Under the pieces are notes generated by a model, which did no database searches, was not told the origin of the DNA, and saw only the letters and a list, made by a program, of their open reading frames with translations. The position numbers were made by a program, and so were the translations under genes. A stretch of 64,000 bases of DNA, taken from NCBI GenBank assembly GCA_944384295.1, contig CALWSU010000003.1:1-64000 (forward strand). Reading direction: 5' to 3'. Of this stretch, positions 7,931 to 16,837 are shown piece by piece (positions within the stretch are counted from its first letter, which is position 1; each line of letters starts with the position of its first letter). The stretch is from an uncultured Lachnospiraceae bacterium. GTDB lineage: Bacteria > Bacillota > Clostridia > Lachnospirales > Anaerotignaceae.

Positions 7931-7970
7931 AAAAACAGGAAGTTCGTAAATTTATAAACTTCCTGTTTTT
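7931..7970. terminator. Terminator after the BlaR1-like gene
   Basis: A 14-bp stem, AAAAACAGGAAGTT (7931-7944) with AACTTCCTGTTTTT (7957-7970), follows the stop of the minus-strand M56 gene at 7984. Its A and T ends make it usable in both directions. Confidence 0.85.
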
Positions 7971-7983
7971 GTGCATTGTTTGT

Positions 7984-10644
7984 TTAAAAAATCTTTTTTC
8001 CTATATCCGTTTCTTTTTCTGGTATAAGTACAAAAAATCTTTGTAATTCTGTACGAAGTGTATCTGATAAATAGGATGTATCATAAACGATGGGAGAAAA
8101 TTCATTTTCTGTGCAATAGATAATGAGGTTTTCATACAAAAGACTTGTGATTTCCTCTTGGTCAAAAGAAATCATTTCCTTTGCAACTTTATCAGAAGGT
8201 GTCATTTCTTCAATAGATGATGCATAGTTGCTGCCATCTTGTGCCATATGGATTTCTGTCATGACCCATTCGTCATTCTGCTTCACAAAATCCAGTCTTG
8301 CTGGTGTTCTTGCTCCGCTAACATTAACGAAATAAGGATTTAACCCAACACGCACCATATGATAATCATTTTCACCAATCACACAACAAACCTGCATGGT
8401 AGTATCTGTTTTTACAATATCCATAATCAAAGGCGCAAACACTTTCAAATCATGTAAGGATAAATCCGCTTCCCCTAAAACATCAGATAATGCCGCATAA
8501 ACTGCCTGTACTTCTTCCTCTTTGCTGTTGACACGAGAATCTTTTGCAGCATCAGACAATATCATGTATTCTGTCGCATTGGAACTTTGTGCATAAACTT
8601 CTTCCATTCCTTTATAAAAAGGAGCAACTGCGAAAGAATCCAAAGCTTGATAGGCTGCAAACCATTCCGTCGGTGTGCGCTGCAATTCTTCTGCCGTATT
8701 GGTTACGCCATATGCCAGTTGATTTGCCAAAAGCATCAATGTATATCCATAGCTATCCTCTGACAATCCATTTCCTGTGGCAAATTGCGTCAAACAATAA
8801 GCCAATGTGTCATCATCTAATTTCAATAGTGTATCATATGCTGTTTGTGCGCGTATCTGTTCTACCCATGCAGCATAATCTGTCCCCATTGGAATATTTG
8901 CCAGAATAGAAATATTTTCTTCTATCATGGCTTGTTTTTCCTCCTGTCTTGCTAAATCCAGTTCTCTGCTTTCTCGTATTGAATTTTCCCATGCAACAGA
9001 AAGAATATGATTGAGTTCTTGTGTGAAATTTTCAAATGTCGTTTCATCGGCAGCCAATGCACGCAAATCCATATCCCCAAAATATTGTTTTGCACTTTCC
9101 CGATCATAACGAAAAACAGTAGTCGTATCTGCATTTTGTCTGTCATGTACTTGATATTCCAAAAAATCCGCATTCTCTACCAATGCCAAAAACAGATATG
9201 CGTTTCTTTCCAAAAATTCAGGAGAATTTATTGCCGCTTCTTTTTCTGCTTCTGAAATATCTGATGAGAATTTAATATGATGGATTGCGCCATATGGTTC
9301 TGCATCTGTCACCAGTTCTATACCTTCTGTATCAAATTCTAATCCTTTTGGTAATGGCAACAATGTCAAAATTTTGCCCACACCTGATGCATCACCAATA
9401 TAAGATATTTTCGCGTCATAAAGCTGTTCTTCTAATGTCGGCAAATGTGCTTGACTTTGTTGTGTTGTGGAAGAAAGTTCACTACAACCCACCAAATTAA
9501 ACAGTACAAGTATAAAAATGGTACAACAAAAACTGATCCACAAATCACGTTTTCTTTCTTTCATATACAAGATACGCTCCAATCTTTCTTTCAAAGTTTC
9601 TTTATCCTCTACAAGAGCTGTAGAAAGTTTTGCTAATCTGCGTTTATGGTTTCCTTCTCTCACACTATTCAAAATTGCCATACTATATGCTTTTCTTTCT
9701 TCTAGGGACGCATCTTCCACTGTTCTTTCATCACAGGTTATTTCCAAAGCCTTTTCTACATTTTTTACGAGCCAGTATACCAATGGATGGAACCAGTATA
9801 ATCCACGCACACACAGCAAAAGTACCTTTGTACCCATATCCTGTACGGCAATATGCGTCAATTCGTGTCGTAAAATCCAATAAATTTCTTCTTGACTGCG
9901 ATTTTGTGTATCCAAATAGATGGTTTTACGTAGCAAACCAACACACATGGCACTCGGAAGACCTGTATGGCAATATAATTTTGGTTTACAAAAAATTAGG
10001 GATCTTGGTATCTGTTGCACTTGTTGAAATAGCGCATCATAACAAGAAAGTATTTCGGGATGGATAATTTTGTGTCTGCCTTTATGGAGATACCATTGCA
10101 ATCTAAGGTATTGTACAATATAGTACAACCAAAATAGCATTGCACCTGTTGCCCAAATCAAAACGGGCGTGATATCTGGTAGGGCTGGCAATTCTATCCA
10201 TGATTTTGATTGTGTTGCACTTTTGTTTTCCATATATTGATTTTGAGTTTCTGTCGCAGGAGTTGCAGACTCTACTGTATTTGGGATTACAGATGCTTCG
10301 GTTTTTTGCCACTCTATTTCCTTCTGCCTTTGTATTTGTTCGATTTTGGGCTGTATGGTTTCTATTTGTTGTATGATACCGCTTCTGGCTTCAAAAAAAT
10401 TCGGAATTTCAAACTTCACAAATGTCGAACTACTATATATATTGGGAAAAACCAAAATGACACACAAACAAATCGTTAATGTTTTCCAGCTTTCCATTTG
10501 AAATCTTCGAGTAAAATAGGAACGAAGCAGCATCACAATCAAAATGATTAAAATAGAAGCTGGTAAAATACGCCAAATACCATCAAACTCACTTTGCAGC
10601 AACCACAGTATACGTTGTTGTAGCCAAGCAATACTATTTCCCAT
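7984..10644 (-). CDS. BlaR1/MecR1-type M56 membrane metallopeptidase with DUF4825-like sensor
   Basis: This 886-residue protein has membrane segments near residues 28-41, 57-70, 160-180 and 366-388. The zinc protease motif HELTH is at 260-264 and a downstream glutamate lies in EITCDERTVEDA, as in BlaR1/MecR1 antirepressors. After the last membrane segment, the expected penicillin-binding domain is absent; about 500 extracytoplasmic residues begin with a DUF4825-like region (SYIGDASGVGKILTLLPLP, residues about 410-490). A lipobox-like VGCSEL follows the last membrane segment. It lies directly after a BlaI-type repressor gene. By family analogy it senses an external signal and cleaves the repressor. 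No beta-lactamase gene is adjacent, so the signal and targets are unknown. Confidence 0.85.
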   Translation of the reverse strand: MGNSIAWLQQRILWLLQSEFDGIWRILPASILIILIVMLLRSYFTRRFQMESWKTLTICLCVILVFPNIYSSSTFVKFEIPNFFEARSGIIQQIETIQPKIEQIQRQKEIEWQKTEASVIPNTVESATPATETQNQYMENKSATQSKSWIELPALPDITPVLIWATGAMLFWLYYIVQYLRLQWYLHKGRHKIIHPEILSCYDALFQQVQQIPRSLIFCKPKLYCHTGLPSAMCVGLLRKTIYLDTQNRSQEEIYWILRHELTHIAVQDMGTKVLLLCVRGLYWFHPLVYWLVKNVEKALEITCDERTVEDASLEERKAYSMAILNSVREGNHKRRLAKLSTALVEDKETLKERLERILYMKERKRDLWISFCCTIFILVLFNLVGCSELSSTTQQSQAHLPTLEEQLYDAKISYIGDASGVGKILTLLPLPKGLEFDTEGIELVTDAEPYGAIHHIKFSSDISEAEKEAAINSPEFLERNAYLFLALVENADFLEYQVHDRQNADTTTVFRYDRESAKQYFGDMDLRALAADETTFENFTQELNHILSVAWENSIRESRELDLARQEEKQAMIEENISILANIPMGTDYAAWVEQIRAQTAYDTLLKLDDDTLAYCLTQFATGNGLSEDSYGYTLMLLANQLAYGVTNTAEELQRTPTEWFAAYQALDSFAVAPFYKGMEEVYAQSSNATEYMILSDAAKDSRVNSKEEEVQAVYAALSDVLGEADLSLHDLKVFAPLIMDIVKTDTTMQVCCVIGENDYHMVRVGLNPYFVNVSGARTPARLDFVKQNDEWVMTEIHMAQDGSNYASSIEEMTPSDKVAKEMISFDQEEITSLLYENLIIYCTENEFSPIVYDTSYLSDTLRTELQRFFVLIPEKETDIGKKIF

Positions 10645-10645
10645 A

Positions 10646-11020
10646 CTACTCCCCTCCTGTCTTTTCTTCGATGAATTTTACCAAATCGTCTAAATCCTCA
10701 TCTGTAATGGATTGACTTTGGTATAAAGATGCTACCAGTTTTGTCAAAGAATTATGATTGACCTTTCTCAAAAATAAACTATTTTCAAAACTGAGGTAAT
10801 CTTCTTCTGCAATCAATGCCGTATAATAACGATTTTTTCCTTCTTTGTAGCTAGATAAAAAACCTCTGTCAATCAAACGATTGAGTAATGTCTGTAAAGC
10901 AGATACATTCCATGGTCTGGATTGATCCAAAACTTCTTTGATTTGAGAAGTAGACATCGTATCATTTGTTTGCCAAATCACTTGCATAATTTCAAATTCT
11001 GTTTCTGGTAATTTTTGCAT
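10646..11020 (-). CDS. BlaI/MecI/CopY-family repressor
   Basis: This is a winged-helix repressor of 124 residues with the family N-terminus LPETEFEIMQVIWQ, the recognition helix region WNVSALQTLLNRLIDRGFL, and a C-terminal dimerisation helix region. In BlaI proteins the dimer binds TACA/TGTA palindromes and is inactivated by proteolysis through the partner M56 peptidase, whose gene begins one base after this stop. Two such palindromes lie in its own promoter (11039-11074), so autorepression of the pair is likely. The ribosome site AGGAGGG is strong. The effector and any further regulated genes are not visible here. Confidence 0.92.
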   Translation of the reverse strand: MQKLPETEFEIMQVIWQTNDTMSTSQIKEVLDQSRPWNVSALQTLLNRLIDRGFLSSYKEGKNRYYTALIAEEDYLSFENSLFLRKVNHNSLTKLVASLYQSQSITDEDLDDLVKFIEEKTGGE

Positions 11021-11038
11021 GTTATCCCTCCTATCTCC

Positions 11039-11089
11039 TACAATTGTATGTCTTACTTATATCATACATTTGTAGGAGATATTTGTCAA
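11039..11089 (-). promoter_or_regulatory. Promoter with two BlaI-type operators
   Basis: TTGACA (11084-11089) and TATGAT (11061-11066) are 17 bases apart on the minus strand. A TACA-N2-TGTA palindrome lies in the spacer (TACATTTGTA, 11065-11074) and a second just downstream of the -10 (TACAATTGTA, 11039-11048). They are 26 bp apart centre to centre and each is flanked by matching TCTCC/GGAGA bases. Binding of a BlaI dimer at either site would block RNA polymerase. Confidence 0.85.
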
Positions 11090-11122
11090 TCTTTTTTTGC
11101 GCCCTTTCCAATACTGCCCCTC

Positions 11123-11150
11123 TTGACAATTTGGGCGTTTATGTTATGCT
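11123..11150 (+). promoter_or_regulatory. Promoter of asnA
   Basis: TTGACA (11123-11128) and TATGCT (11145-11150) are separated by 16 bases, 39 bases before the asnA start. It diverges from the blaI-type promoter. Confidence 0.65.
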
Positions 11151-11189
11151 TATGATTAGTGATTTTATGAGAGGATGTGCAAATTTTTT

Positions 11190-12197
11190 ATGAGCAAAAC
11201 GTATATTCCCGCAGGCTATCAGTCTGTATTAACATTATACGAAACACAAAATGCCATTGGACTGATTCATCAGACTTTTGAGGAACATCTTTCCCAGACA
11301 TTGAATTTGAAACGTGTATCTGCACCTTTATTCGTAGACCCTGAAACTGGTCTGAATGATAATCTGAATGGTGTAGAACGTCCTGTAAGCTTTGAAGTAC
11401 CGGCTACTGGCGTTACCGCTGAAGTGGTACACTCTTTGGCAAAATGGAAAAGAATGGCACTGTATCGCTATGACTTCCGTCCCGGCAAAGGTTTATACAC
11501 CAATATGAACGCTATTCGCCGTGATGAAACATTGGATAATTTACATTCTATCTATGTAGACCAATGGGATTGGGAAAAAGTCATTACACCCGAAAAACGC
11601 AATATACAAGAACTCAAATTTACGGTACAAGGTATTGTAATCTGTATTTGTGATACATTGGATATTTTGAAAAAGAAATATCCTCGTATCAAAACAGAAC
11701 TTTGCCGCGAAGTAACTTTTATCACATCACAAGAATTGGAAGACCGTTATCCTGATTTGACACCAAAGGAACGCGAAAATGCAATTACCAAAGAATACAA
11801 AACTGTATTTATTATGCAGATTGGGGATAAATTGCGCTCTGGCGAACCACATGACGGACGTTCTCCTGACTATGATGATTGGCAGTTGAATGGTGATTTA
11901 TTATTCTATAATCCTATTTTGGACAGTGCATTAGAAATTTCTTCTATGGGGATTCGTGTAGATGCCTATACATTAGACCAACAATTGACAAAAGCTGGTT
12001 GTGATGATAGACGTTCTTTGACCTATCATAGAATGCTTTTGGAAGGCAAATTGCCTCCTACCATCGGCGGCGGTATTGGTCAATCTCGTTTGTGCATGTT
12101 GTTACTGGGCAAAGCACATATTGGGGAAGTACAATCCTCCATTTGGGACCGTGAAACAATCGAAGTTTGCCAAAAAGCAGGCGTAGTTTTGTTATAA
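11190..12197 (+). CDS. asnA: Aspartate-ammonia ligase (asparagine synthetase A)
   Basis: AsnA makes asparagine from aspartate, ammonia and ATP in the cytoplasm. The 335-residue length, the N-terminus MSKTYIPAGYQSV, and class II synthetase-like segments such as KWKRMALYRYDF, SIYVDQWDWEKV and the C-terminal GGGIGQSRLCMLLL match the family. The start at 11190 is chosen because it gives the usual N-terminus. The ATG at 11175 abuts the GAGAGG ribosome site, although the spacing to 11190 is rather long (about 15 bases). The gene stands alone behind its own promoter and is followed by a stem-loop at 12224-12271. Confidence in function is high; the start codon is less certain. Confidence 0.95.
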   Translation: MSKTYIPAGYQSVLTLYETQNAIGLIHQTFEEHLSQTLNLKRVSAPLFVDPETGLNDNLNGVERPVSFEVPATGVTAEVVHSLAKWKRMALYRYDFRPGKGLYTNMNAIRRDETLDNLHSIYVDQWDWEKVITPEKRNIQELKFTVQGIVICICDTLDILKKKYPRIKTELCREVTFITSQELEDRYPDLTPKERENAITKEYKTVFIMQIGDKLRSGEPHDGRSPDYDDWQLNGDLLFYNPILDSALEISSMGIRVDAYTLDQQLTKAGCDDRRSLTYHRMLLEGKLPPTIGGGIGQSRLCMLLLGKAHIGEVQSSIWDRETIEVCQKAGVVLL

Positions 12198-12223
12198 AAA
12201 TCATAAAAAATACTAATGATTTC

Positions 12224-12271
12224 ATACAAGGAACTGTAGTTGCGAAGCGATTCGTACACAGTTCCTTGTAT
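12224..12271 (+). terminator. Stem-loop after asnA, probable terminator
   Basis: A 14-bp perfect stem, ATACAAGGAACTGT with ACAGTTCCTTGTAT, has a 20-base loop that contains further self-complementary bases. The T-run after it is poor, so termination may be partial. Confidence 0.6.
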
Positions 12272-12331
12272 TTGTATACAAGAAACTTCTTTCTCTACTC
12301 CAATTTTTTATTAAATAATATTGATTTTCTA

Positions 12332-12360
12332 TTGACATCAATTTTAAAATATTATATCCT
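12332..12360 (+). promoter_or_regulatory. Probable promoter of the bacteriohemerythrin genes
   Basis: TTGACA (12332-12337) and TATCCT (12355-12360) are 17 bases apart, giving a leader of about 200 bases before the first hemerythrin gene. The stretch 12272-12568 is very AT-rich. It holds an open frame without a ribosome site (from 12377) but nothing else recognised. Confidence 0.5.
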
Positions 12361-12568
12361 ATATATAGAAATCATTATGAAATCTATTGGAATATGCAAT
12401 TTCTGTAAAAATGCAGAGTTGTATATTTTTATTTTGAAACGATACAACACACCACTTTATCAGAAAACAGATTTTTTTGTTTCTCCTAAAAGATGCATTG
12501 CTGTATCCTTTTTTCTAGTTTTCCTATTGTTTTTCTATTATTTTTATCAATATAAGTGAGGCGAGCAT

Positions 12569-12973
12569 ATGAAATATGAATTGACAAAAGATTTGGAAAC
12601 TGGCAATCAGCTGATTGATGCAGAGCATCGTCAACTTTTTGTAGCAATCAATAACTTGATGGACGCTTGTGCCCAAGGCAAAGGACGTGACCATGTTGCT
12701 CATACCACAAAATTTTTAAGCGATTATGTCAGCAAACATTTTGCAGACGAAGAACGTTTACAAATGCAAAGCAAATATCCAGATTTGCATGCACATAAAC
12801 AATTTCATGAAAAATATAAACAAGAATTAGCACAAATCGTAAATGACTTAAATACTTCTGGACCCACATTAGCTGTATTGAATCATTTAAACATTGCAAT
12901 CGGTACCATCGTGACACATATCCACACAATGGATAAAAAGCTTGCTATGCACTTGAAAAAAGCCATAGCATGA
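12569..12973 (+). CDS. Bacteriohemerythrin (first copy)
   Basis: This single-domain hemerythrin of 134 residues should bind oxygen reversibly at a di-iron centre. All seven expected ligands are present: His20 (DAEH), His57 and Glu61 (KHFADEE), His76 and His80 (HKQFH), His117 and Asp122. No signal peptide is seen, so it is cytoplasmic. The ribosome site is GTGAGG before the ATG at 12569. A close paralogue follows 104 bases downstream. In anaerobes such proteins are thought to scavenge or deliver oxygen, or to sense it; the role here is inferred from the family. Confidence 0.93.
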   Translation: MKYELTKDLETGNQLIDAEHRQLFVAINNLMDACAQGKGRDHVAHTTKFLSDYVSKHFADEERLQMQSKYPDLHAHKQFHEKYKQELAQIVNDLNTSGPTLAVLNHLNIAIGTIVTHIHTMDKKLAMHLKKAIA

Positions 12974-13077
12974 GGTATTGGATTGCTTATTCATATTGCA
13001 AATATATCGAGAATACGATACTATAATAAAATCAACATTTCAATTCTATATGTTTTCGGAAAGTGAGGGGATTATTG

Positions 13078-13479
13078 ATGAGATATGAAGTAACAAAAGA
13101 TTTAGAAACTGGCAACACTTTGATTGACAGTGAACATCGTCAGCTGTTTACCGCAATCAACAATTTGATGGACGCTTGTTCTCAGGGCAAAGGCAGAGAT
13201 CAAATAACTAACACAACACGTTTCTTGAACGATTATGTTGGAAAGCATTTTCGTGATGAAGAACAATTACAAGTACAAAGCAAATATCCTGGATACCTAG
13301 CGCATAAGCAGTTTCATGAAAAATACAAAATGGATTTGGCACAAGTTGGGAATGAATTAACGACTGCTGGTCCTACATTGGCTGTCTTAAATAAATTAAA
13401 TCAAGCTGTAGGCATTTTGATGACACATATCCGTACAGAAGATAAAAAACTTGCGGCACATGTGAAAAACGCAAAATAA
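13078..13479 (+). CDS. Bacteriohemerythrin (second copy)
   Basis: The product of 133 residues is a tandem paralogue of the preceding gene. It keeps the same di-iron ligands at the same positions: His20, His57, Glu61, His76, His80, His117, Asp122. The ATG at 13078 is preceded by GAGGGG; a GTG in frame at 13063 overlaps that site and is not used here. Much of the sequence is identical to the first copy, notably the DLETGN, AINNLMDAC and AHKQFHEKYK segments, which points to a fairly recent duplication. A TATAAT-like sequence near 13022 in the gap could give it its own promoter, but no good -35 was seen. A strong terminator follows. Confidence 0.93.
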   Translation: MRYEVTKDLETGNTLIDSEHRQLFTAINNLMDACSQGKGRDQITNTTRFLNDYVGKHFRDEEQLQVQSKYPGYLAHKQFHEKYKMDLAQVGNELTTAGPTLAVLNKLNQAVGILMTHIRTEDKKLAAHVKNAK

Positions 13480-13489
13480 GACGTATCGC

Positions 13490-13524
13490 AAGGCATCACT
13501 TATTTTTATAATAAGTGATGCCTT
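13490..13524. terminator. Bidirectional terminator between hemerythrin and glycosyltransferase
   Basis: A 15-bp perfect stem, AAGGCATCACTTATT (13490-13504) with AATAAGTGATGCCTT (13510-13524), has a 5-base loop and lies between two convergent genes. Confidence 0.8.
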
Positions 13525-13532
13525 TAGATTGT

Positions 13533-14639
13533 TCAATATTTTTCTTCTGCAAATATTTTTTGTTTCGCCCGACGTTGCAAGAAGTAGTTTCGATTATATC
13601 GTACCGCTTCACTTTTGGGTTGAAATACTGCACCCATTTCGTTGTAACTTTCCGCTTTTTCGTACTCTCCCATTTTATCATAACACACACACAACTGCAT
13701 ACAGGGCAAATACCCATAACAACTTTCTTGCACAAATCCTCCACTTTGTGTATTCTTATCTACACGCAATGCAATCTCATACCAAAATGCTGCTGCTTTC
13801 CAATTTGCTTGTGCAAAATAAATTTGCCCAATTGCGCAACATGTTTCTGCGCGTGGTAAATCCAAAGCAAAACTTTGAAACAAAGATTGCAATTGCTTTT
13901 CTTGATTTCCAATTTTTCCAAAGCATTCCGCAATTTGACGACATGCTTCTATTTTATTTTCTATCCAACCTTCTTTCATAGATAAAAATTTTTGAAATGC
14001 TTCTATCGCCTTTTCATATTGTGCATGATAATATAACTCTCTCGCATAATAAAATTGTTCTCTGGGCTCCAAGATATGACCTTCTTCTTGCATCGTTTCA
14101 TAGATACGCAGATTTCGGTCTGTGTCATATGGTTTTACTTTTTCATGTCGTATATGGATATCTTCGTATATGATATTGCCAAAAGGTGTAATCACCTCAT
14201 GCACACGCCCTATCCAAATTGCCTGCTCTGTATTCTTGATGATACGTTCCCGCATATACGTAGTTTGTACTTGTCCTGTGGCATCAAATGCAACATCATA
14301 AGGTAACATGACAACATCTGCTTGTAAAAAATCTAAGGTTCTTTTCATTTCCATTAATTTTTGTCGTTCTTTCACCAAAATGACATCATCTGCATCTAAC
14401 CACATACAATAATCCATTTTTGCTTTGGAAAAAGAAAAATTCCTTGCAGCCGCAAAATCATCATGCCAAACATAATCATATACCTCTTTGGTATATTGCA
14501 ATGCAATTTCTTTACTGCGGTCTGTAGAACCAGTATCTACAATAATGATTTCGTCTGCAAATTCTTTTGCTTGTTCCAAACACCTGTCCAATGTAGGCTC
14601 CTCATTTTTCACAATCATACAAAGGCTTATCGTTGCCAT
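13533..14639 (-). CDS. Family 2 glycosyltransferase with TPR repeats
   Basis: Residues 1-200 form a GT-A family 2 domain. MATISLCMIVKNEEPTLDRC starts the nucleotide fold, IIVDTGSTDRSKE binds the sugar nucleotide, and WLDADDV supplies the DXD-type metal site. Residues about 200-355 are tetratricopeptide repeats (for example FYYARELYYHAQYEKAIEAF). This arrangement is common in clostridial proteins annotated as TPR glycosyltransferases, but the sugar and acceptor are unknown. The gene is isolated between terminators, with ribosome site AGGAGG. The product of 368 residues has no membrane segment or signal peptide, so it probably acts in the cytoplasm. Confidence 0.87.
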   Translation of the reverse strand: MATISLCMIVKNEEPTLDRCLEQAKEFADEIIIVDTGSTDRSKEIALQYTKEVYDYVWHDDFAAARNFSFSKAKMDYCMWLDADDVILVKERQKLMEMKRTLDFLQADVVMLPYDVAFDATGQVQTTYMRERIIKNTEQAIWIGRVHEVITPFGNIIYEDIHIRHEKVKPYDTDRNLRIYETMQEEGHILEPREQFYYARELYYHAQYEKAIEAFQKFLSMKEGWIENKIEACRQIAECFGKIGNQEKQLQSLFQSFALDLPRAETCCAIGQIYFAQANWKAAAFWYEIALRVDKNTQSGGFVQESCYGYLPCMQLCVCYDKMGEYEKAESYNEMGAVFQPKSEAVRYNRNYFLQRRAKQKIFAEEKY

Positions 14640-14711
14640 TTTCTTTTCCTCCTAAAAACTGCCCTTGTTGTCATGGTATGCAAAAAATGATATTGATTTG
14701 CCTGTACAGAT

Positions 14712-14769
14712 AAAAAAAGAACCGCTATTTTCTGAAATCTATTCGATTTCTCAATAGCAGTTCTTTTTT
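14712..14769 (-). terminator. Terminator of the V-ATPase operon
   Basis: An imperfect stem pairs AAAAAGAAC-GCTATT-type arms at 14712-14733 and 14748-14769. It follows the ntpD stop and is trailed by a T-run on the minus strand. Confidence 0.8.
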
Positions 14770-14779
14770 AGATTAAAGA

Positions 14780-15454
14780 TTACGCATGCATCGCTTCATC
14801 TTGCTTACGTTTTTCTTCAATGGCTTTTTTCAAAACCATATCTTTGACTTTCATCAATCGTGTTGTGCTGGCTCTTTCGTTTTCCTCCAGCTTCATCGCA
14901 ATAAATTTAATGGTTTCCTGATAATTTGGAATCATGACATTTTCCAGCGCATTTACACGACGACGTGTACGCTCAATTTCCTGTGCCAAAAGCTGTGCGG
15001 TCTTTTCGCTTTCCGCCAAACGCAGCAGCGGTTCCATTGCCGCCGAAAATGAGTTCATGGCGCTATCCAATTCCCCAGATGTAAAAACAGTACCATAAGG
15101 ATAGATGTCTCCACTGCCTGCTTCTTTTTGGAAGTCAAATACAGGTACATTGACACTCATAATATTGCGCTGTTTTACTTTAACAGAAACAGACTGTTGT
15201 GGAATCATCAAAGATTCTGCCAATGTGCTTTCACTTAATACTGCACGTGCAATAATAAAATCTTGATATGCACTTTCCAACGCTGTTTCTGCCGCTTCAC
15301 GTAAGCGCTTATTTTCTCGCACAATTTCCAAAAATTGTTTCATCAGTTCGTCCAATTTATCTTTGAGCAATTTATGCCCTCTTGTTGCGGTTTTGAGTTG
15401 ACGTTTGAGCCGAGTCATTTCCATTCGTGTTGGATTGACATTCAATTTTGCCAC
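14780..15454 (-). CDS. ntpD: V-type ATPase subunit D (central stalk)
   Basis: Subunit D forms the long coiled-coil rotor shaft inside the A3B3 head. The 224-residue protein begins with the family signature LNVNPTRMEMTRLKRQLKTA and is helical throughout. The second signature is RTRRRVNALENVMIPNY near residue 165. It is the last gene of the nine-gene operon, six bases after ntpB, and is followed by a terminator. In complex with NtpG it links ATP hydrolysis to rotation of the membrane ring. Length and motifs are normal. Confidence 0.95.
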   Translation of the reverse strand: MAKLNVNPTRMEMTRLKRQLKTATRGHKLLKDKLDELMKQFLEIVRENKRLREAAETALESAYQDFIIARAVLSESTLAESLMIPQQSVSVKVKQRNIMSVNVPVFDFQKEAGSGDIYPYGTVFTSGELDSAMNSFSAAMEPLLRLAESEKTAQLLAQEIERTRRRVNALENVMIPNYQETIKFIAMKLEENERASTTRLMKVKDMVLKKAIEEKRKQDEAMHA

Positions 15455-15460
15455 AATACA

Positions 15461-16837
15461 TCACTCCTCATCCGGCAAATATTTTTCCAGATATTCGTCA
15501 CGAATACGTTTCAATTCGCTCTTTGGCAGCATACGCAGCAAATTCCAACCAGTATCCAATGTCTGTTCAATGGTTCTGTCTGTACGGAAGCCTTGAGAAA
15601 CATATTGTTTTTCAAATTCATCGGCAAATTTTGCATATACCAAATCAATATCAGACAATGCACTTTCACCCAAAATTGCCATCAATTCTTTTGCATCTTT
15701 CCCACGGGAATATGCAGCAAACAACTGGTTCATGGTATCTGCATGGTCTTCTCTCGTTTTGTCTTTCCCAATCCCTTTATCTTTCAAACGGGACAAAGAA
15801 GGCAATACATCAATAGGTGGCTGAATCCCTTTCTTATACAAATCACGGCTCAAAATAATCTGACCTTCTGTGATATATCCTGTCAAGTCAGGAATCGGGT
15901 GTGTTTTGTCATCTTCAGGCATAGTCAAAATGGGAATCATCGTAATGGAGCCAGGATTGCCTTTGATACGTCCTGCTCTTTCATACATAGTCGCCAAGTC
16001 GGTATACAAATAACCGGGATAGCCACGACGACCAGGTACTTCCTTTTTCGCTGCGGATACTTCACGCAATGCTTCCGCATAGTTTGTAATATCTGTAATG
16101 ATAACCAAAACGTGCATACCTTGTTCAAATGCCAGATATTCCGCAGCAGTCAATGCCATACGAGGGGTACATACACGTTCTACCGCAGGGTCATTTGCCA
16201 AGTTTACGAATACTACAGAACGGTCGATTGCGCCAGTCTGTTTGAAATCATTGATAAAGAATTCAGCATCTTCAAATGTGATACCTACGGCAGCAAATAC
16301 AACCGCAAATTTAGAATCTGTACCACGTACTTTTGCCTGTCTTGCAATCTGTACTGCAAGATTTGCATGAGGCAAACCAGATGCAGAGAAAATAGGCAAT
16401 TTCTGTCCACGTACCAATGTATTCAAACCATCAATCGCAGATACACCTGTTTGAATAAATTCTGCGGGATATTCTCTTGCTGCGGGATTCAAAGGTGCAC
16501 CATTGATGTCCAGACGTTTTTCTGGAATAATGTCTGGACCATTATCAATGGGTTTTCCCATGCCGCTGAATACACGTCCTAAAATATCAGGAGATACGCC
16601 AAAGTCCAAGCTTTTGCCCAAGAAACGTACTTTACTGTCTGACAGATTGATACCTGTTGCACTTTCAAACAGCTGTACCAAAGCGGTATCGCCATTTACT
16701 TCCAATACTTTACATCTTCTGACTTCACCATTGGAAAGTTCGATTTCCCCCAATTCATCGTATTTTACGCCTTCTACGCCGGAAACAACCATCAGAGGGC
16801 CTGCGACTTCCTGAATGGAACGATATTCTTTTATCAT
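15461..16837 (-). CDS. ntpB: V-type ATPase subunit B (non-catalytic nucleotide-binding)
   Basis: The 458-residue subunit B alternates with subunit A in the A3B3 head. It lacks a P-loop, as expected for the non-catalytic subunit. Signatures include FSGMGKPID, the [11 protein letters not shown] segment in place of the P-loop, and [23 protein letters not shown] around residue 330 (given as a landmark). It overlaps the end of ntpA by four bases, which implies translational coupling and equal stoichiometry. Some long antisense frames lie over it but have no gene features. Confidence 0.96.
   Translation of the reverse strand: MIKEYRSIQEVAGPLMVVSGVEGVKYDELGEIELSNGEVRRCKVLEVNGDTALVQLFESATGINLSDSKVRFLGKSLDFGVSPDILGRVFSGMGKPIDNGPDIIPEKRLDINGAPLNPAAREYPAEFIQTGVSAIDGLNTLVRGQKLPIFSASGLPHANLAVQIARQAKVRGTDSKFAVVFAAVGITFEDAEFFINDFKQTGAIDRSVVFVNLANDPAVERVCTPRMALTAAEYLAFEQGMHVLVIITDITNYAEALREVSAAKKEVPGRRGYPGYLYTDLATMYERAGRIKGNPGSITMIPILTMPEDDKTHPIPDLTGYITEGQIILSRDLYKKGIQPPIDVLPSLSRLKDKGIGKDKTREDHADTMNQLFAAYSRGKDAKELMAILGESALSDIDLVYAKFADEFEKQYVSQGFRTDRTIEQTLDTGWNLLRMLPKSELKRIRDEYLEKYLPDEE

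Noticed and set aside
7792-7983. Cyclic di-GMP riboswitch near the HD-GYP genes
   Set aside because: The gaps around 2354-2566, 4063-4148 and 7792-7983 show only a promoter, repeats and terminators, with no GEMM-like core.
12167-12559. Plus-strand frame overlapping the asnA end, with a hydrophobic tail (possible 60-residue peptide from 12377)
   Set aside because: No ribosome site at either start, extreme AT content, and the first part is inside asnA; probably chance.
15335-16582. Long plus-strand open frame of about 415 codons
   Set aside because: It lies antisense to ntpD and ntpB, which are certain, and its Cys/Phe/Ile-rich product has no domain signature.
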